A stretch of DNA of 64,000 bases from positions 62,001-126,000 of the forward strand of contig NZ_NFJF01000003.1 in NCBI RefSeq assembly GCF_002159735.1, given 5' to 3'. Numbering within the stretch: the stretch's first letter is position 1; each line of letters opens with the position of its first letter. This DNA is from Olsenella sp. An270. Lineage in GTDB: Bacteria; Actinomycetota; Coriobacteriia; Coriobacteriales; Atopobiaceae. Positions 35,296 through 44,071 of the stretch are shown piece after piece. The translations under genes were made by a program, and so were the position numbers. The notes under the pieces are model-generated. The model worked only from the letters and a program-made list of their open reading frames with translations, was not told the origin of the DNA and did no database searches.

Positions 35296-36789
35296 ATGAT
35301 CACCGGGGCCACAAAAGCCAAGGTAGACGATATTTGGCAGAAGATGTGGGAGGGTGGCATCACCAATCCGCTTGAAGTCATCACGCAGCTCACTTATCTG
35401 ATGTTCATTCGCTCGCTCGACGCGCGGGAGTTTGACGCCGAGCGCATGGAGATACTCACGGGCGAACCCCAGAAGCACGTCTTCCCCCAGACTCCCGAGG
35501 GCAAGCGCATGCGCTGGAATGTCTTCAAGGACTTCGAGGCAGAGGCCATGCACAGCGTGATCGCCAATGAGGTCTTCCCGTTCATCAAGACGCTGAATGA
35601 CGGCACGCCGTTTGCCCAGTGCATGAAGGATGCAACATTCGGCATCCAAAACCCCAAGACGCTGCAGCGCGCGGTCTCCGGCATCGAAGAGCTCATGAGA
35701 GATTTCGACGATCATATTGGTGACCTCGGCGATCTATACGAGTACATGCTGAGCAAGCTCTCTACTGCCGGCGCTAACGGACAGTTCCGCACGCCTCAGC
35801 ACATTCGTGAGATGATGGTGGAGCTGGTGAAGCCGAAGCCCAGCGAGCTCATCTGTGACCCGGCATGCGGAACGGCGGGCTTCCTCATCTCGGCTGCCGA
35901 GTACATTCGGTCGCACTTTGGCGACGCTATGACCGAGGACGATTGGTCGGTGTTCAGCGGCGAGAAGGACGGGCGTAGGCAGTTCAGTGGCTTCGAGACC
36001 GACCAGACCATGCTGCGCATCAGTACCATGAACATGCTGCTTCACTCCGTCGAGCTGCCCGACATCCATTACATGGACTCAGTGAGCAAGAACAACACCA
36101 TTCACGGCAAGTTTGATCTCATCCTGGCCAATCCTCCGTTCACCGGCAACGTTGACGCGGAGGATATTGCCCCTGAGCTCAAGGCAATCTGCAACACCAA
36201 GCAAACCGAGCTGCTGTTTGTTGCCCTGTTCCTGCGAATGCTCAAGCGAGGCGGTCGTTGCGCGTGCATCGTTCCCAACGGAGTACTCTTTCGCAGCAAC
36301 TCAAAGGCATACGGACAGCTTCGCCGTGAACTGGTGGAGAACCAAAAGCTCAATGCCGTCATTCACATGCCGAGTGGCGTGTTCAAGCCATATTCTGGCG
36401 TGAGCACGGCGGTGCTGGTGTTCACCAAGACCGACGCCGGCGGCACGGACAACGTGTGGATGTACAACATGAAGAGCGACGGCTATACGCTTGACGACAA
36501 GCGCGATCGTGACGAGAAGCACGATGACGTACCTGACGTAATCGCCCGCTTTTCCAACCTTGAGGGCGAGAAGGACCGAGCACGCACCGAGAAGAGCTTC
36601 TTGGTGCCCAAGCAGGAGATCGTAGACAACGACTACGACTTTAGCTTCAACAAGTACACCGAGATCGTGTACGAGAAGAAGGAGTACCCTCCCACCAGCG
36701 AGATTCTGGCGGAGCTAGAGGACCTGAACCGACAGATGGCCGAGGGCTTGGAGGAGCTCAAGAGGATGCTCGGCGGTGATTCAGAATGA
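35296..36789 (+). CDS. hsdM: Type I restriction-modification DNA methyltransferase subunit (HsdM)
   Basis: HsdM methylates adenine within the target set by HsdS. The 497-residue protein has the N-terminal helical HsdM domain, the SAM motif 'CDPACGTAGFL' (about residue 188) and the catalytic 'LANPPF' (about residue 278). Length is typical. Its stop overlaps the hsdS start (ATGA). From here to 44.0 kb the DNA is visibly less GC-rich than its surroundings and nearly free of the GCGAGAAG motif, suggesting acquisition. Confidence 0.95.
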   Translation: MITGATKAKVDDIWQKMWEGGITNPLEVITQLTYLMFIRSLDAREFDAERMEILTGEPQKHVFPQTPEGKRMRWNVFKDFEAEAMHSVIANEVFPFIKTLNDGTPFAQCMKDATFGIQNPKTLQRAVSGIEELMRDFDDHIGDLGDLYEYMLSKLSTAGANGQFRTPQHIREMMVELVKPKPSELICDPACGTAGFLISAAEYIRSHFGDAMTEDDWSVFSGEKDGRRQFSGFETDQTMLRISTMNMLLHSVELPDIHYMDSVSKNNTIHGKFDLILANPPFTGNVDAEDIAPELKAICNTKQTELLFVALFLRMLKRGGRCACIVPNGVLFRSNSKAYGQLRRELVENQKLNAVIHMPSGVFKPYSGVSTAVLVFTKTDAGGTDNVWMYNMKSDGYTLDDKRDRDEKHDDVPDVIARFSNLEGEKDRARTEKSFLVPKQEIVDNDYDFSFNKYTEIVYEKKEYPPTSEILAELEDLNRQMAEGLEELKRMLGGDSE

Positions 36790-37901
36790 CCGCAAGCAGC
36801 AAACCCCCCTTTGCGGGGGAGCGGGTTCCTTTCTCGAAGGCTTTTGCCGAAGTGTCAAAAGGGGTCTCAAGGATAAAGCAGAGGGACTACCTCCCTGCTG
36901 GCGATTACCCGGTCGTTGACCAGGGGCAGGAGTTGTTTGCGGGGTATTCCAATAGAGATGACGGCCTCTTCTCCGATATCCCGGTGATTGTGTTCGGGGA
37001 TCACACAAGGCACGTTAAGTACGTCGATCGGCCGTTCTTTGTCGGTGCTGACGGGGTGAAGATACTCAAGCCGCGTCTGTCTAATAACGTTCGCTACTGG
37101 TATCACGCGCTGAGGAACACACATCTGGAAAACCTCGGGTACAGCAGGCACTTTAAGCTTCTCAAGCAAGCGACGTTTTGTGTTCCTGATGAGGAGGCTC
37201 AGCGAATGGTTTGCGACGAGCTTGATGGGATCTTTGAGCTCATCAAGCTCGCTCGCCGCCAGCTCTCCCTCCTGGACGAACTGGTCAAATCCCGCTTTGT
37301 CGAGATGTTTGAATCGACGGAATGGCCTACGTTTCCTGCGGGTTCTGTGCTTTTAAAAATGAGAAACGGAGTCTCACCTTCGAAAGAAGGGCTGTGTCAC
37401 GCAAGGGTTCTCACGCTTTCCGCCATTACCCAAGGATCCTTCGACGCGGAGTCTTGGAAAGAGGGCGCTTACCCCTCTGACCCTCCGTGTGAGAAGCGAG
37501 TCTCTGCCGGAGAGTTCTATATCTGCCGAGGAAATGGAAACAGAGACTTGGTAGGCGCGGGGGAGTATTCAGATACCGATTTGCCAGATCTCGTTTTCCC
37601 AGACACGATGATTGCTGCCCGTATCAATTTCGACTTGATTAGCGCTGCTTACCTTCGATATGCGTGGGGTCGTCCCGCAATACGCAGGCAGATAGAGTCT
37701 CGGGCAAGAACAACCAATGGCACGTTCAAGATTAATCAGCGCATGCTCTCTGAGGTGTTGCTACCGCTTCCGCCCCTCTCCCTCCAGAAGGAGTTCGCCG
37801 CCTTCGCCGCCGAGGTCGCCAAATCGCAAGTTGCAGTGCGGCAACAGATCGAGAAGCTCCGGACTCTTTATGACAGCCTTGCGCAAGACTACTTTGGCTA
37901 G
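36786..37901 (+). CDS. hsdS: Type I restriction specificity subunit (HsdS), expressed copy
   Basis: The 371-residue protein has two target-recognition domains. The central conserved helix is at about residues 150-180 ('LARRQLSLLDELVKSRFVEMF') and the C-terminal one at about 330-371 ('LSLQKEFAAFAAEVAKSQ'). Its fourth codon onward, 36798-36821, is a 24-bp block found exactly at 39374-39397 before the second hsdS. ATG 36786 overlaps the hsdM stop. It decides the DNA sequence recognised, and could change by recombination with the cassette downstream. Confidence 0.93.
   Translation: MTASSKPPFAGERVPFSKAFAEVSKGVSRIKQRDYLPAGDYPVVDQGQELFAGYSNRDDGLFSDIPVIVFGDHTRHVKYVDRPFFVGADGVKILKPRLSNNVRYWYHALRNTHLENLGYSRHFKLLKQATFCVPDEEAQRMVCDELDGIFELIKLARRQLSLLDELVKSRFVEMFESTEWPTFPAGSVLLKMRNGVSPSKEGLCHARVLTLSAITQGSFDAESWKEGAYPSDPPCEKRVSAGEFYICRGNGNRDLVGAGEYSDTDLPDLVFPDTMIAARINFDLISAAYLRYAWGRPAIRRQIESRARTTNGTFKINQRMLSEVLLPLPPLSLQKEFAAFAAEVAKSQVAVRQQIEKLRTLYDSLAQDYFG
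36798..36821 (+). repeat. 24-bp direct repeat at the start of hsdS (expressed copy)
   Basis: The block begins AGCAAACCCCCCTTTGCGGG and is identical over 24 bases to 39374-39397, in the same reading frame and orientation. It contains CCCCC(N5)GGGGG, a small inverted repeat of the kind found at recombinase sites. It is a candidate crossover site for the tyrosine recombinase encoded between the copies. Confidence 0.8.
37773..37829 (+). repeat. 57-bp block shared by the 3' ends of both hsdS copies (first copy)
   Basis: Fifty-seven bases are identical to 40409-40465; they encode 'PLSLQKEFAAFAAEVAKSQ'. Sequences diverge immediately on both sides. A further 29-bp identical stretch (CTGGTCAAATCCCGCTTTGT...) lies in the central helix region near 37280 and 39918. 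Confidence 0.85.
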
Positions 37902-37909
37902 GTGTCACC

Positions 37910-38343
37910 ATGGATGAGCCGCCGTGCAACGGTGCCGGCTGCATGGAGACGCTCGGGCGAGTCAAGCGAGAGATTTCCGGGTCGAGTCGCGCGCCGTGCT
38001 TGCGGTCAACAGTGAGGTCATCTGCTTGTACTGGAGGATCGGCAAGCTCATCGACGAGCGCTCCGAGTGGGGCAAGCGCTTCATCGACTCGCTGCCTGGC
38101 GACATCAGGCTTGCGTATCCGGGCATCAGGGGCTTCTCGGTTCGCAACCTCAAGTTCATGCTGCGGCTTGCGAGCGAGTCGACCTCGAATTTGTGCAGCA
38201 GGTTGTTGCACAAATTCGCCGAACGCCCGCTGCGCAGTACGTCGGCCCCCATTGGCGTGAGCGAGTACAGAACCGCGGACGAGCTCCCCGAGGAGATGCG
38301 CGGGATCCTTCCGACGCCGGAGGACATCGCAAGCCGCATCTGA
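37910..38343 (+). pseudogene. DUF1016/YhcG-type nuclease, deletion remnant between hsdS and the recombinase
   Basis: This is a close relative of the gene at 394-1401, from 'ATGGATGAGC' to the final Ile-Stop. It carries an early frameshift (near 37985) and a deletion of about 600 bp. 'LVASE.. LEFVQQ' is joined directly to 'LRSTSAPIGVSEYRTADELPEEMRGILP', removing most of the nuclease domain. The palindrome with TTGTGCA...TGCACAA sits exactly at the deletion join (38188-38216). Homology to the other copy also covers the last codons of the upstream gene and about 45 bp downstream. Confidence 0.85.
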
Positions 38344-38393
38344 TGGAGCGACCCTCGCGCTATTCTGGCCTCCCGACAGAATGGAGGCCAGAG

Positions 38394-39374
38394 ATGATGT
38401 CCACGAGTGATGCGATTCGTCAGGTTGAGAGAATGATGGTGACGGCGCTGGACGGCACTCAGATGCGTCGCCTGCATGATGCTCTTGTCGAGTGCTTTGT
38501 CGAGCAGACCGTCGAGCGTCACAAGAGAATCGGCAATGCCGAGCTCCTTGAGGCGTTTCTCGACGCCAAGCGCCTTGAGGGCTGTTCCGGGCGATCTCTC
38601 AAGTACTACCGCAGCACGCTCGTAAGGTTTCTGGGGTCACTCGACGGGTCTCTCGCGCTGGTCACGACCGAGCAGATTCGCTCGTATCTGGGTGGATATG
38701 GTCAGGAAAACAACGCCGGCAACGTGACGATCGATAATGTGAGGCGCATCATTTCGAGCTTCTTCTCGTGGCTCGAGACGGAGGACTACATCTACAAGAG
38801 CCCGGCTCGCCGCATCAAGAAGATTCGCACGGTCAAGACTGTGAAGGAGACTTACTCGGACGAGATGATCGAGCTCATGCGGGATGGCTGCACAACCAAG
38901 CGCGATCTTGCCATCGTTGACCTGCTGTCCTCGACGGGGATTCGCGTTGGGGAGTTGGTGAACCTAGAGCGCGAGGACATAGACTTTGAGGCGCGGGAGT
39001 GCGTTGTGCTGGGGAAAGGCGGGAAAGAGCGGCGGGTCTACTTCGATGCTCGTACAAAGCTCCATTTGCTTGAGTACCTGGAGGAGCGCTCGGATGACAA
39101 CCCGGCGCTGTTTGTCTCGCTGTGCAACCCTCGCAAGAGGCTACAGATTAGCGGGGTTGAGATACGGCTACGCGAGCTGGGACGACGTCTAGGAGTGTGC
39201 CGAGTTCACCCGCACAAGTTCAGAAGGACGCTCGCTACGCGTGCTATCGACAAGGGCATGCCCATAGAGCAGGTGCAGGTGCTGCTTGGGCATCAGAAAA
39301 TCGATACGACTCTCAAGTATGCGATGGTTGATCAGCGCAACGTTCGACACTCGCATCGGAAGTACATCGCGTAA
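38394..39374 (+). CDS. Tyrosine recombinase (XerC/D-like), probable hsdS switch recombinase
   Basis: The 326-residue protein has a SAM-like core-binding domain (about residues 45-140) and a catalytic domain. Its Arg is in 'STGIRVGEL' (about 183), 'HPHKFRRT' gives the H-x-x-R (about 272-275), His is in 'LLGHQKIDTT' and the nucleophile Tyr in 'TLKYAMVD' (about 308). ATG 38394 follows GGAGG by 6 bases. Recombinases of this type beside hsdS genes invert or exchange specificity cassettes. Its TAA ends on the first base of the 24-bp repeat preceding the second hsdS. Confidence 0.92.
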   Translation: MMSTSDAIRQVERMMVTALDGTQMRRLHDALVECFVEQTVERHKRIGNAELLEAFLDAKRLEGCSGRSLKYYRSTLVRFLGSLDGSLALVTTEQIRSYLGGYGQENNAGNVTIDNVRRIISSFFSWLETEDYIYKSPARRIKKIRTVKTVKETYSDEMIELMRDGCTTKRDLAIVDLLSSTGIRVGELVNLEREDIDFEARECVVLGKGGKERRVYFDARTKLHLLEYLEERSDDNPALFVSLCNPRKRLQISGVEIRLRELGRRLGVCRVHPHKFRRTLATRAIDKGMPIEQVQVLLGHQKIDTTLKYAMVDQRNVRHSHRKYIA

Positions 39375-39397
39375 GCAAACCCCCCTTTGCGGGGGAG
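39374..39397 (+). repeat. 24-bp direct repeat before the second hsdS
   Basis: Identical copy of 36798-36821, starting on the last A of the recombinase stop codon. The frame continues into the second hsdS in the same phase as in the first, so an exchange at this block would yield an intact in-frame gene. Confidence 0.8.
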
Positions 39398-40567
39398 GTG
39401 CGCCGCGTCCGGCTGGGAGAGCTGATCTCAAAAGCTAAGGTTGAGAGATGCGGAGACAGGGATTTCCCCGTACTCTCGATGACGATGCACGACGGAATTG
39501 TGAGGCAGACTGACCGATTCAAGAAAGCCATCGCATCCAAAGATGTCAGCCTGTACAAAGTCGTGCGCCCCAATCAGCTCGTGGTGGGTTTTCCGATAGA
39601 CGAGGGCGTGATTTATGTTCAGGGCTACGATTGCCCGGGCATTATGAGTCCTGCGTATAACGTATGGGATATAGATTCTGACAGAATCGTTCCTGCATAC
39701 CTCGAGTTAGCTTTGCATTCTCCGAGAAGCATGGCGTACTATGCCGAGAGAATGCGGGGAACCACCGCACGACGACGTAGCATTACTTCCGAGAATCTGA
39801 CTGCGATGCAGGTTCCCCTGCCGAGCTTGGACGAGCAGCTGAACGTCATCTCTACTCTGGGGAGCGTTGAGAAGCTTGCATCGGATTGCTCCCGCACACT
39901 CTCCCTCCTCGACGACCTGGTCAAATCCCGCTTTGTCGAGATGTTCGGGGATCCGTGTGATCCTTTGACGAGGTATCCGAAGGCAAAGATTGGCGAGCTT
40001 GCCAGAGTGAGCTCAGGAGCTACTCCGAGTCGCAAGCATCCGGAATATTACGAAGGAACAATTCCGTGGGTGAAGACTGGCGAAGTTGCTTCGGGGAATA
40101 TCATTGAGACGGAGGAGCATATTACAGAGGAGGCTCTTCAGGAGACTTCCTGTCGTATTTTGGGCGTTGGCACCGTCCTTGTCGCAATGTATGGACAGGG
40201 CGACACGCGAGGTAGGGCCGCCTTGCTCACAATTGAGGCGGCAACAAATCAAGCCTGTGCTGCTCTGGAATTTGGCAATCAAATTGATTCGCAATTTGCT
40301 TTGGCGTACTTGCAGCACAGCTATCAGGATTTGCGGGAGCTTAGTTATGGCGGCAATCAAAAGAATCTGAGCCTGCGCGTATTGAAGGAGTATCCCATGA
40401 TGGTTCCACCCCTCTCCCTCCAGAAGGAGTTCGCCGCCTTCGCCGCCGAGGTCGCCAAATCGCAATTTGTTGGCAGAGCAGTGAGAGACGTCCTTTATTG
40501 CTACGTTCGGGAGACGAGTTCGACAGCTGAGAGGGAAGATCTCCGTGCTTCTCTTCAAACAGACTAA
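39374..40567 (+). CDS. Second hsdS, probably a silent specificity cassette lacking a start codon
   Basis: The frame is open from the 24-bp repeat (codons SKPPFAGE, as in the expressed copy) through two different target-recognition domains to 40567. No ATG or ribosome-binding site precedes it; the nearest in-frame start is an internal GTG at 39398 with no site of its own. It shares the central helix and the 57-bp 3' block with the expressed gene, then ends in an unrelated tail after 'AKSQ'. It is best read as a store of alternative specificity domains that can be moved next to the promoter and ATG of the first copy. Confidence 0.75.
   Translation, partial: SKPPFAGEVRRVRLGELISKAKVERCGDRDFPVLSMTMHDGIVRQTDRFKKAIASKDVSLYKVVRPNQLVVGFPIDEGVIYVQGYDCPGIMSPAYNVWDIDSDRIVPAYLELALHSPRSMAYYAERMRGTTARRRSITSENLTAMQVPLPSLDEQLNVISTLGSVEKLASDCSRTLSLLDDLVKSRFVEMFGDPCDPLTRYPKAKIGELARVSSGATPSRKHPEYYEGTIPWVKTGEVASGNIIETEEHITEEALQETSCRILGVGTVLVAMYGQGDTRGRAALLTIEAATNQACAALEFGNQIDSQFALAYLQHSYQDLRELSYGGNQKNLSLRVLKEYPMMVPPLSLQKEFAAFAAEVAKSQFVGRAVRDVLYCYVRETSSTAEREDLRASLQTD
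40409..40465 (+). repeat. 57-bp block shared by the 3' ends of both hsdS copies (second copy)
   Basis: Identical to 37773-37829. Downstream of it the second hsdS has a tail unlike the first, which suggests that the first copy's native end lies in the upstream gene and that this block marks a recombination boundary. Confidence 0.85.
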
Positions 40568-40630
40568 AGTAGAGGAAAGGACGCCAGCACTCTCCGTCTC
40601 ACACATCCGTTCCGCATCCAGAGGAGGGCC

Positions 40631-43600
40631 ATGAACTTCGACTTTCTCAAGACGCGCGCGGAGTATGCCATGTTTGCTCCGGCATGCGCCGAGGCCGAGA
40701 GAACGCTCTCCACTAGCCCCGCGATGTGTGCCGTTGGTTGTCGCAAGGCGTTTGAGCTGGCAGTGAAATGGGTGTATGCGGCTGATTCCTCCCTGACCAT
40801 GCCCTATAAGGACAACCTGTCCTCGCTTATCCACGAGGCGTCGTTCCAACGTGTCGTTGATCGAGTTACGTGGAGGACGCTGCCGTTTATCGTCAAGCTG
40901 GGCAACAAGTCGGTTCACACAGACCGTAGGGTCTCCCCACAGGACGCTCTCCTTGCGCTCAAGGCTCTGTTTGGATTCGTTCAGTGGATTGACTACTGCT
41001 ACGGTGGAGACGCTTATGAGGAGCGCGTCTTCGACGAGCACAAGGTTCCGCTCGTCAAGCTAGCGCTGGATGTTCAGGCAATCAAACAGCGAGAGGCTCT
41101 TCTCGCTCAGAAAGAAGATGTCATCCGGCGCCAAGAAGAGGAGATCAAGCAGCTGCGTTCGCAGTTTGCTGCAGCTAAGGCTCAGGCCATTGTCGAAGAC
41201 GACTTCAATCCCGATACCATTTCGGAACGCGAGACACGCAGGCGCTACATCGACCTTGACATCGAGTATGCGGGCTGGGATCTTGAGCGCAACGTGGAGA
41301 CGGAGGTCGAGGTCCAGGGAATGCCCAACTCCCGGGGCGTTGGGTACATCGATTACGTCCTTAACGGAGCGGACGGAAAGCCGCTTGCCATCGTTGAGGC
41401 AAAGCGCACCATGCATGACACCAAGAAAGGCCTCCAGCAAGCTCGTCTTTACGCACAGTGTCTTGAGATGCGCTACGGTTACGCTCCTTTCATCTTTCTG
41501 AGCAATGGGTTCGAGACGTACTTTTGCGACGACATCTCCGGATCCGAAAGGCCTTGCTCCGGGGTCTTCTCGCCCGAGGACCTCCAGCGGCTCACGAACC
41601 GTCGTGGAATTGCTCTGCCGCTTTCGTCCATGCGGGTTAACCAGGACATTGCTGGCAGGTATTACCAGATTGAGGCAATTCGTGCGATATGCGCAAACAT
41701 GGAGGAGGGCCACCGCCGAAACCTGCTCGTCATGGCAACGGGGACAGGTAAGACCAGGACGGCTGCGGGACTGGTAGATGTGCTCACTCGCGCGAACTGG
41801 GCGTCAAACGTCCTCTTTTTGGCTGATCGAGTGGCCTTGGTCAGCCAGGCGAAAGCGGCTTTTCAGGAGTATCTGCCCAATCTGAGCCTTTGCAATCTGT
41901 GCAGCACCAAAGACCGAATGGAGAACAGCTCTGCCCGAATGGTCTTCTCTACATATCCGAGCATCCTCAATGCCATCGACACCGTGAAGATGGGCGACGG
42001 TCGTCGCATCTTCACCCCGGCCCACTTCGACCTCATCATCGTTGACGAGGCTCATAGGTCCATCTTCAAGAAATACCGCGCCATCTTCGACTACTTTGAC
42101 GCTCAGGTGCTGGGGCTCACCGCCACGCCCAAAGACGAGGTCGACCGCAACACGTACGACTTCTTTGAGGTGGAGCGCGGTGTGCCGACCTATGTGTACG
42201 AGTACGACACCGCAGTGAAACAGGATCACTATCTGGTCCCGTACTACAACATCGAAGTGGCGACCAAGTTCCTCGACGAGGGAATCTCCTATGACGATCT
42301 CACGGAAGAGGATCGGGAACGTCTCGACGACGACTGGGAGGAAGCCTACGGCGAGGACGTCGCAGCTCCGGAGTTTATGCCATCTTCTGCGCTCAACAGC
42401 TGGGTTTTTAACGAGAAGACCGTTGATACGGTGCTCCAGGACCTTATGGAGAACGGTGCAAAGGTGGCTGGCGGAGAGCGCTTGGGAAAGACGATCATCT
42501 TCGCCAAAAACAAGAAGCATGCTCAGTTTGTAGTGGACAGGTTCAACGCCCTCTATCCCAAGAGGGGAGGGTTTGCCCGACGTGTTGTTCATGGTGATGA
42601 CTACTCCGATACCATCATCGAGGACTTTAAGTTCAAAGAGATGCCGGTCATTGCCGTCTCCGTTGACAAGATGGATACGGGGATTGACGTTCCGCAGGTG
42701 CTCAATCTCGTGTTCTTTAAGCAGGTGCACTCAAAGACAAAGTTCTGGCAGATGATTGGCCGTGGCACACGGCTGTGCCCCGACCTTATGGTTACGGACT
42801 GCTTGGACGGGGAGTACTTGGGCAAGCGACGCTTCTTCATCTTTGACTACTGTGGAAACTTCGAGTTCTTCCGTCAGGGGAAGGACGTTGCGGAAGGCAA
42901 GAATCCCGAGTCGCTTTCGGAGCGGGTGTTCAAGAGAAAGGTCGCAATCGTTGAGGCTCTCCAGAACCCTGCGTTCTCGTCGGGCGACTACCAGACATGG
43001 CGAGGCGAGCTGATCGGAGAGATTGTCCGGGCCGTGGGCGAGCTCCGCGCGGAACCTCTCAAAGTGGCGGTGAAGCTCCATCTTCACGCGATTGAGAGGT
43101 TCTCGAGCGAATCTGCCTTCTTGAGTCTGAACAAAGGGGACGTGGGTGAGCTGGAGCGAGAGGTTGCCCCTCTGATTGTGCTTGACGAATCGGACCAGTA
43201 TGCCCTTCGCTTTGACGCGCTGATGTATGGGTACATGGTCGCGGTTCTTCTCGGCGAGTCTGTTGATGCGTATCGTCGCAGGGTGGTTGACCTTGCCTTC
43301 CGTCTGCAGCACAAGATGACCATTCCACAGGTTAAGGAGAGGAAGCGGACCATTGCCCTTGTGGTCGAAGAGGATTATCTCGAACACGCCGACGCTCTGA
43401 TGCTCGAGGGGGTTAGAACAGAACTGCGCTCACTCATCAAGTTCTTGATTGACGGAAGCGAGCTTCCCGCTCTTGTGACGAGCCTGACCGATCCTGTCAT
43501 CTCAAGGCGCGAGGGCGAAGAGATTAGTCCCGGGGAGGACTTCGCTGACTACCGGCTCAAGGTCAATCGATACGTTATCGACCATGGGGATATGACCGTC

Positions 43601-44005
43601 ATACATAAGCTGCGAAATAACATACCAATGACGGAGCTTGAGTATCGGGAGCTTGAGCGTGTGTTTATGGAAGAGCTCGGCTCCGAGGCTGACTATCGCA
43701 GGACGTACGGCGAGACGCCTCTTGGATTGCTCGTGAGAAGGATCGCAAAGCTTGATCACGACGCTGCCATGGAAGCGTTTGCGGAGTTTATCAATGACGA
43801 GTCCCTGAGCCAGCAGCAGATGGCCTTCGTGCATCGCGTGGTGGACTACGTTGAGCAGAACGGCTACATGGACCCGTCCGCCTTGATGAAGACGCCATTT
43901 GACAGGCCTGTTTCATTCTTCCGGCTGTTTGACGATGGCCGACAAAAACGGCTGGTTCAGATTATCAACCAAGTGAGGGAGAACGCCTTGACGCCGGTGG
44001 CGTAG
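40631..44005 (+). CDS. hsdR: Type I restriction endonuclease subunit (HsdR)
   Basis: The 1124-residue motor and nuclease subunit starts with a DUF4145 domain (residues 1-130) and a coiled coil ('REALLAQKEDVIRRQEEEIKQLRSQ', about 155-180). The nuclease domain follows, with 'GYIDYVL' and 'IVEAKR' (about 255). Next come SF2 helicase motifs: Walker A 'ATGTGKT' (about 368), 'DEAH' (about 470), 'LTATP' and 'IGRGTRLCPD'. The C-terminal part binds the methylase complex. ATG 40631 follows GGAGG. It completes the hsdMSR set and appears intact. Confidence 0.95.
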   Translation: MNFDFLKTRAEYAMFAPACAEAERTLSTSPAMCAVGCRKAFELAVKWVYAADSSLTMPYKDNLSSLIHEASFQRVVDRVTWRTLPFIVKLGNKSVHTDRRVSPQDALLALKALFGFVQWIDYCYGGDAYEERVFDEHKVPLVKLALDVQAIKQREALLAQKEDVIRRQEEEIKQLRSQFAAAKAQAIVEDDFNPDTISERETRRRYIDLDIEYAGWDLERNVETEVEVQGMPNSRGVGYIDYVLNGADGKPLAIVEAKRTMHDTKKGLQQARLYAQCLEMRYGYAPFIFLSNGFETYFCDDISGSERPCSGVFSPEDLQRLTNRRGIALPLSSMRVNQDIAGRYYQIEAIRAICANMEEGHRRNLLVMATGTGKTRTAAGLVDVLTRANWASNVLFLADRVALVSQAKAAFQEYLPNLSLCNLCSTKDRMENSSARMVFSTYPSILNAIDTVKMGDGRRIFTPAHFDLIIVDEAHRSIFKKYRAIFDYFDAQVLGLTATPKDEVDRNTYDFFEVERGVPTYVYEYDTAVKQDHYLVPYYNIEVATKFLDEGISYDDLTEEDRERLDDDWEEAYGEDVAAPEFMPSSALNSWVFNEKTVDTVLQDLMENGAKVAGGERLGKTIIFAKNKKHAQFVVDRFNALYPKRGGFARRVVHGDDYSDTIIEDFKFKEMPVIAVSVDKMDTGIDVPQVLNLVFFKQVHSKTKFWQMIGRGTRLCPDLMVTDCLDGEYLGKRRFFIFDYCGNFEFFRQGKDVAEGKNPESLSERVFKRKVAIVEALQNPAFSSGDYQTWRGELIGEIVRAVGELRAEPLKVAVKLHLHAIERFSSESAFLSLNKGDVGELEREVAPLIVLDESDQYALRFDALMYGYMVAVLLGESVDAYRRRVVDLAFRLQHKMTIPQVKERKRTIALVVEEDYLEHADALMLEGVRTELRSLIKFLIDGSELPALVTSLTDPVISRREGEEISPGEDFADYRLKVNRYVIDHGDMTVIHKLRNNIPMTELEYRELERVFMEELGSEADYRRTYGETPLGLLVRRIAKLDHDAAMEAFAEFINDESLSQQQMAFVHRVVDYVEQNGYMDPSALMKTPFDRPVSFFRLFDDGRQKRLVQIINQVRENALTPVA

Positions 44006-44071
44006 CAAGTCATACGTTTTGCCGTCAGCTATTCTGGATAACTCTGTTGGTGGGTGTTTTCTGGCTGAAGT

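Noticed and set aside
38394-39374. Tyrosine recombinase as the integrase of a mobile island with att sites
   Set aside because: No tRNA gene or second att-like repeat outside the hsd genes was found, while exact repeats link it to the two hsdS copies.
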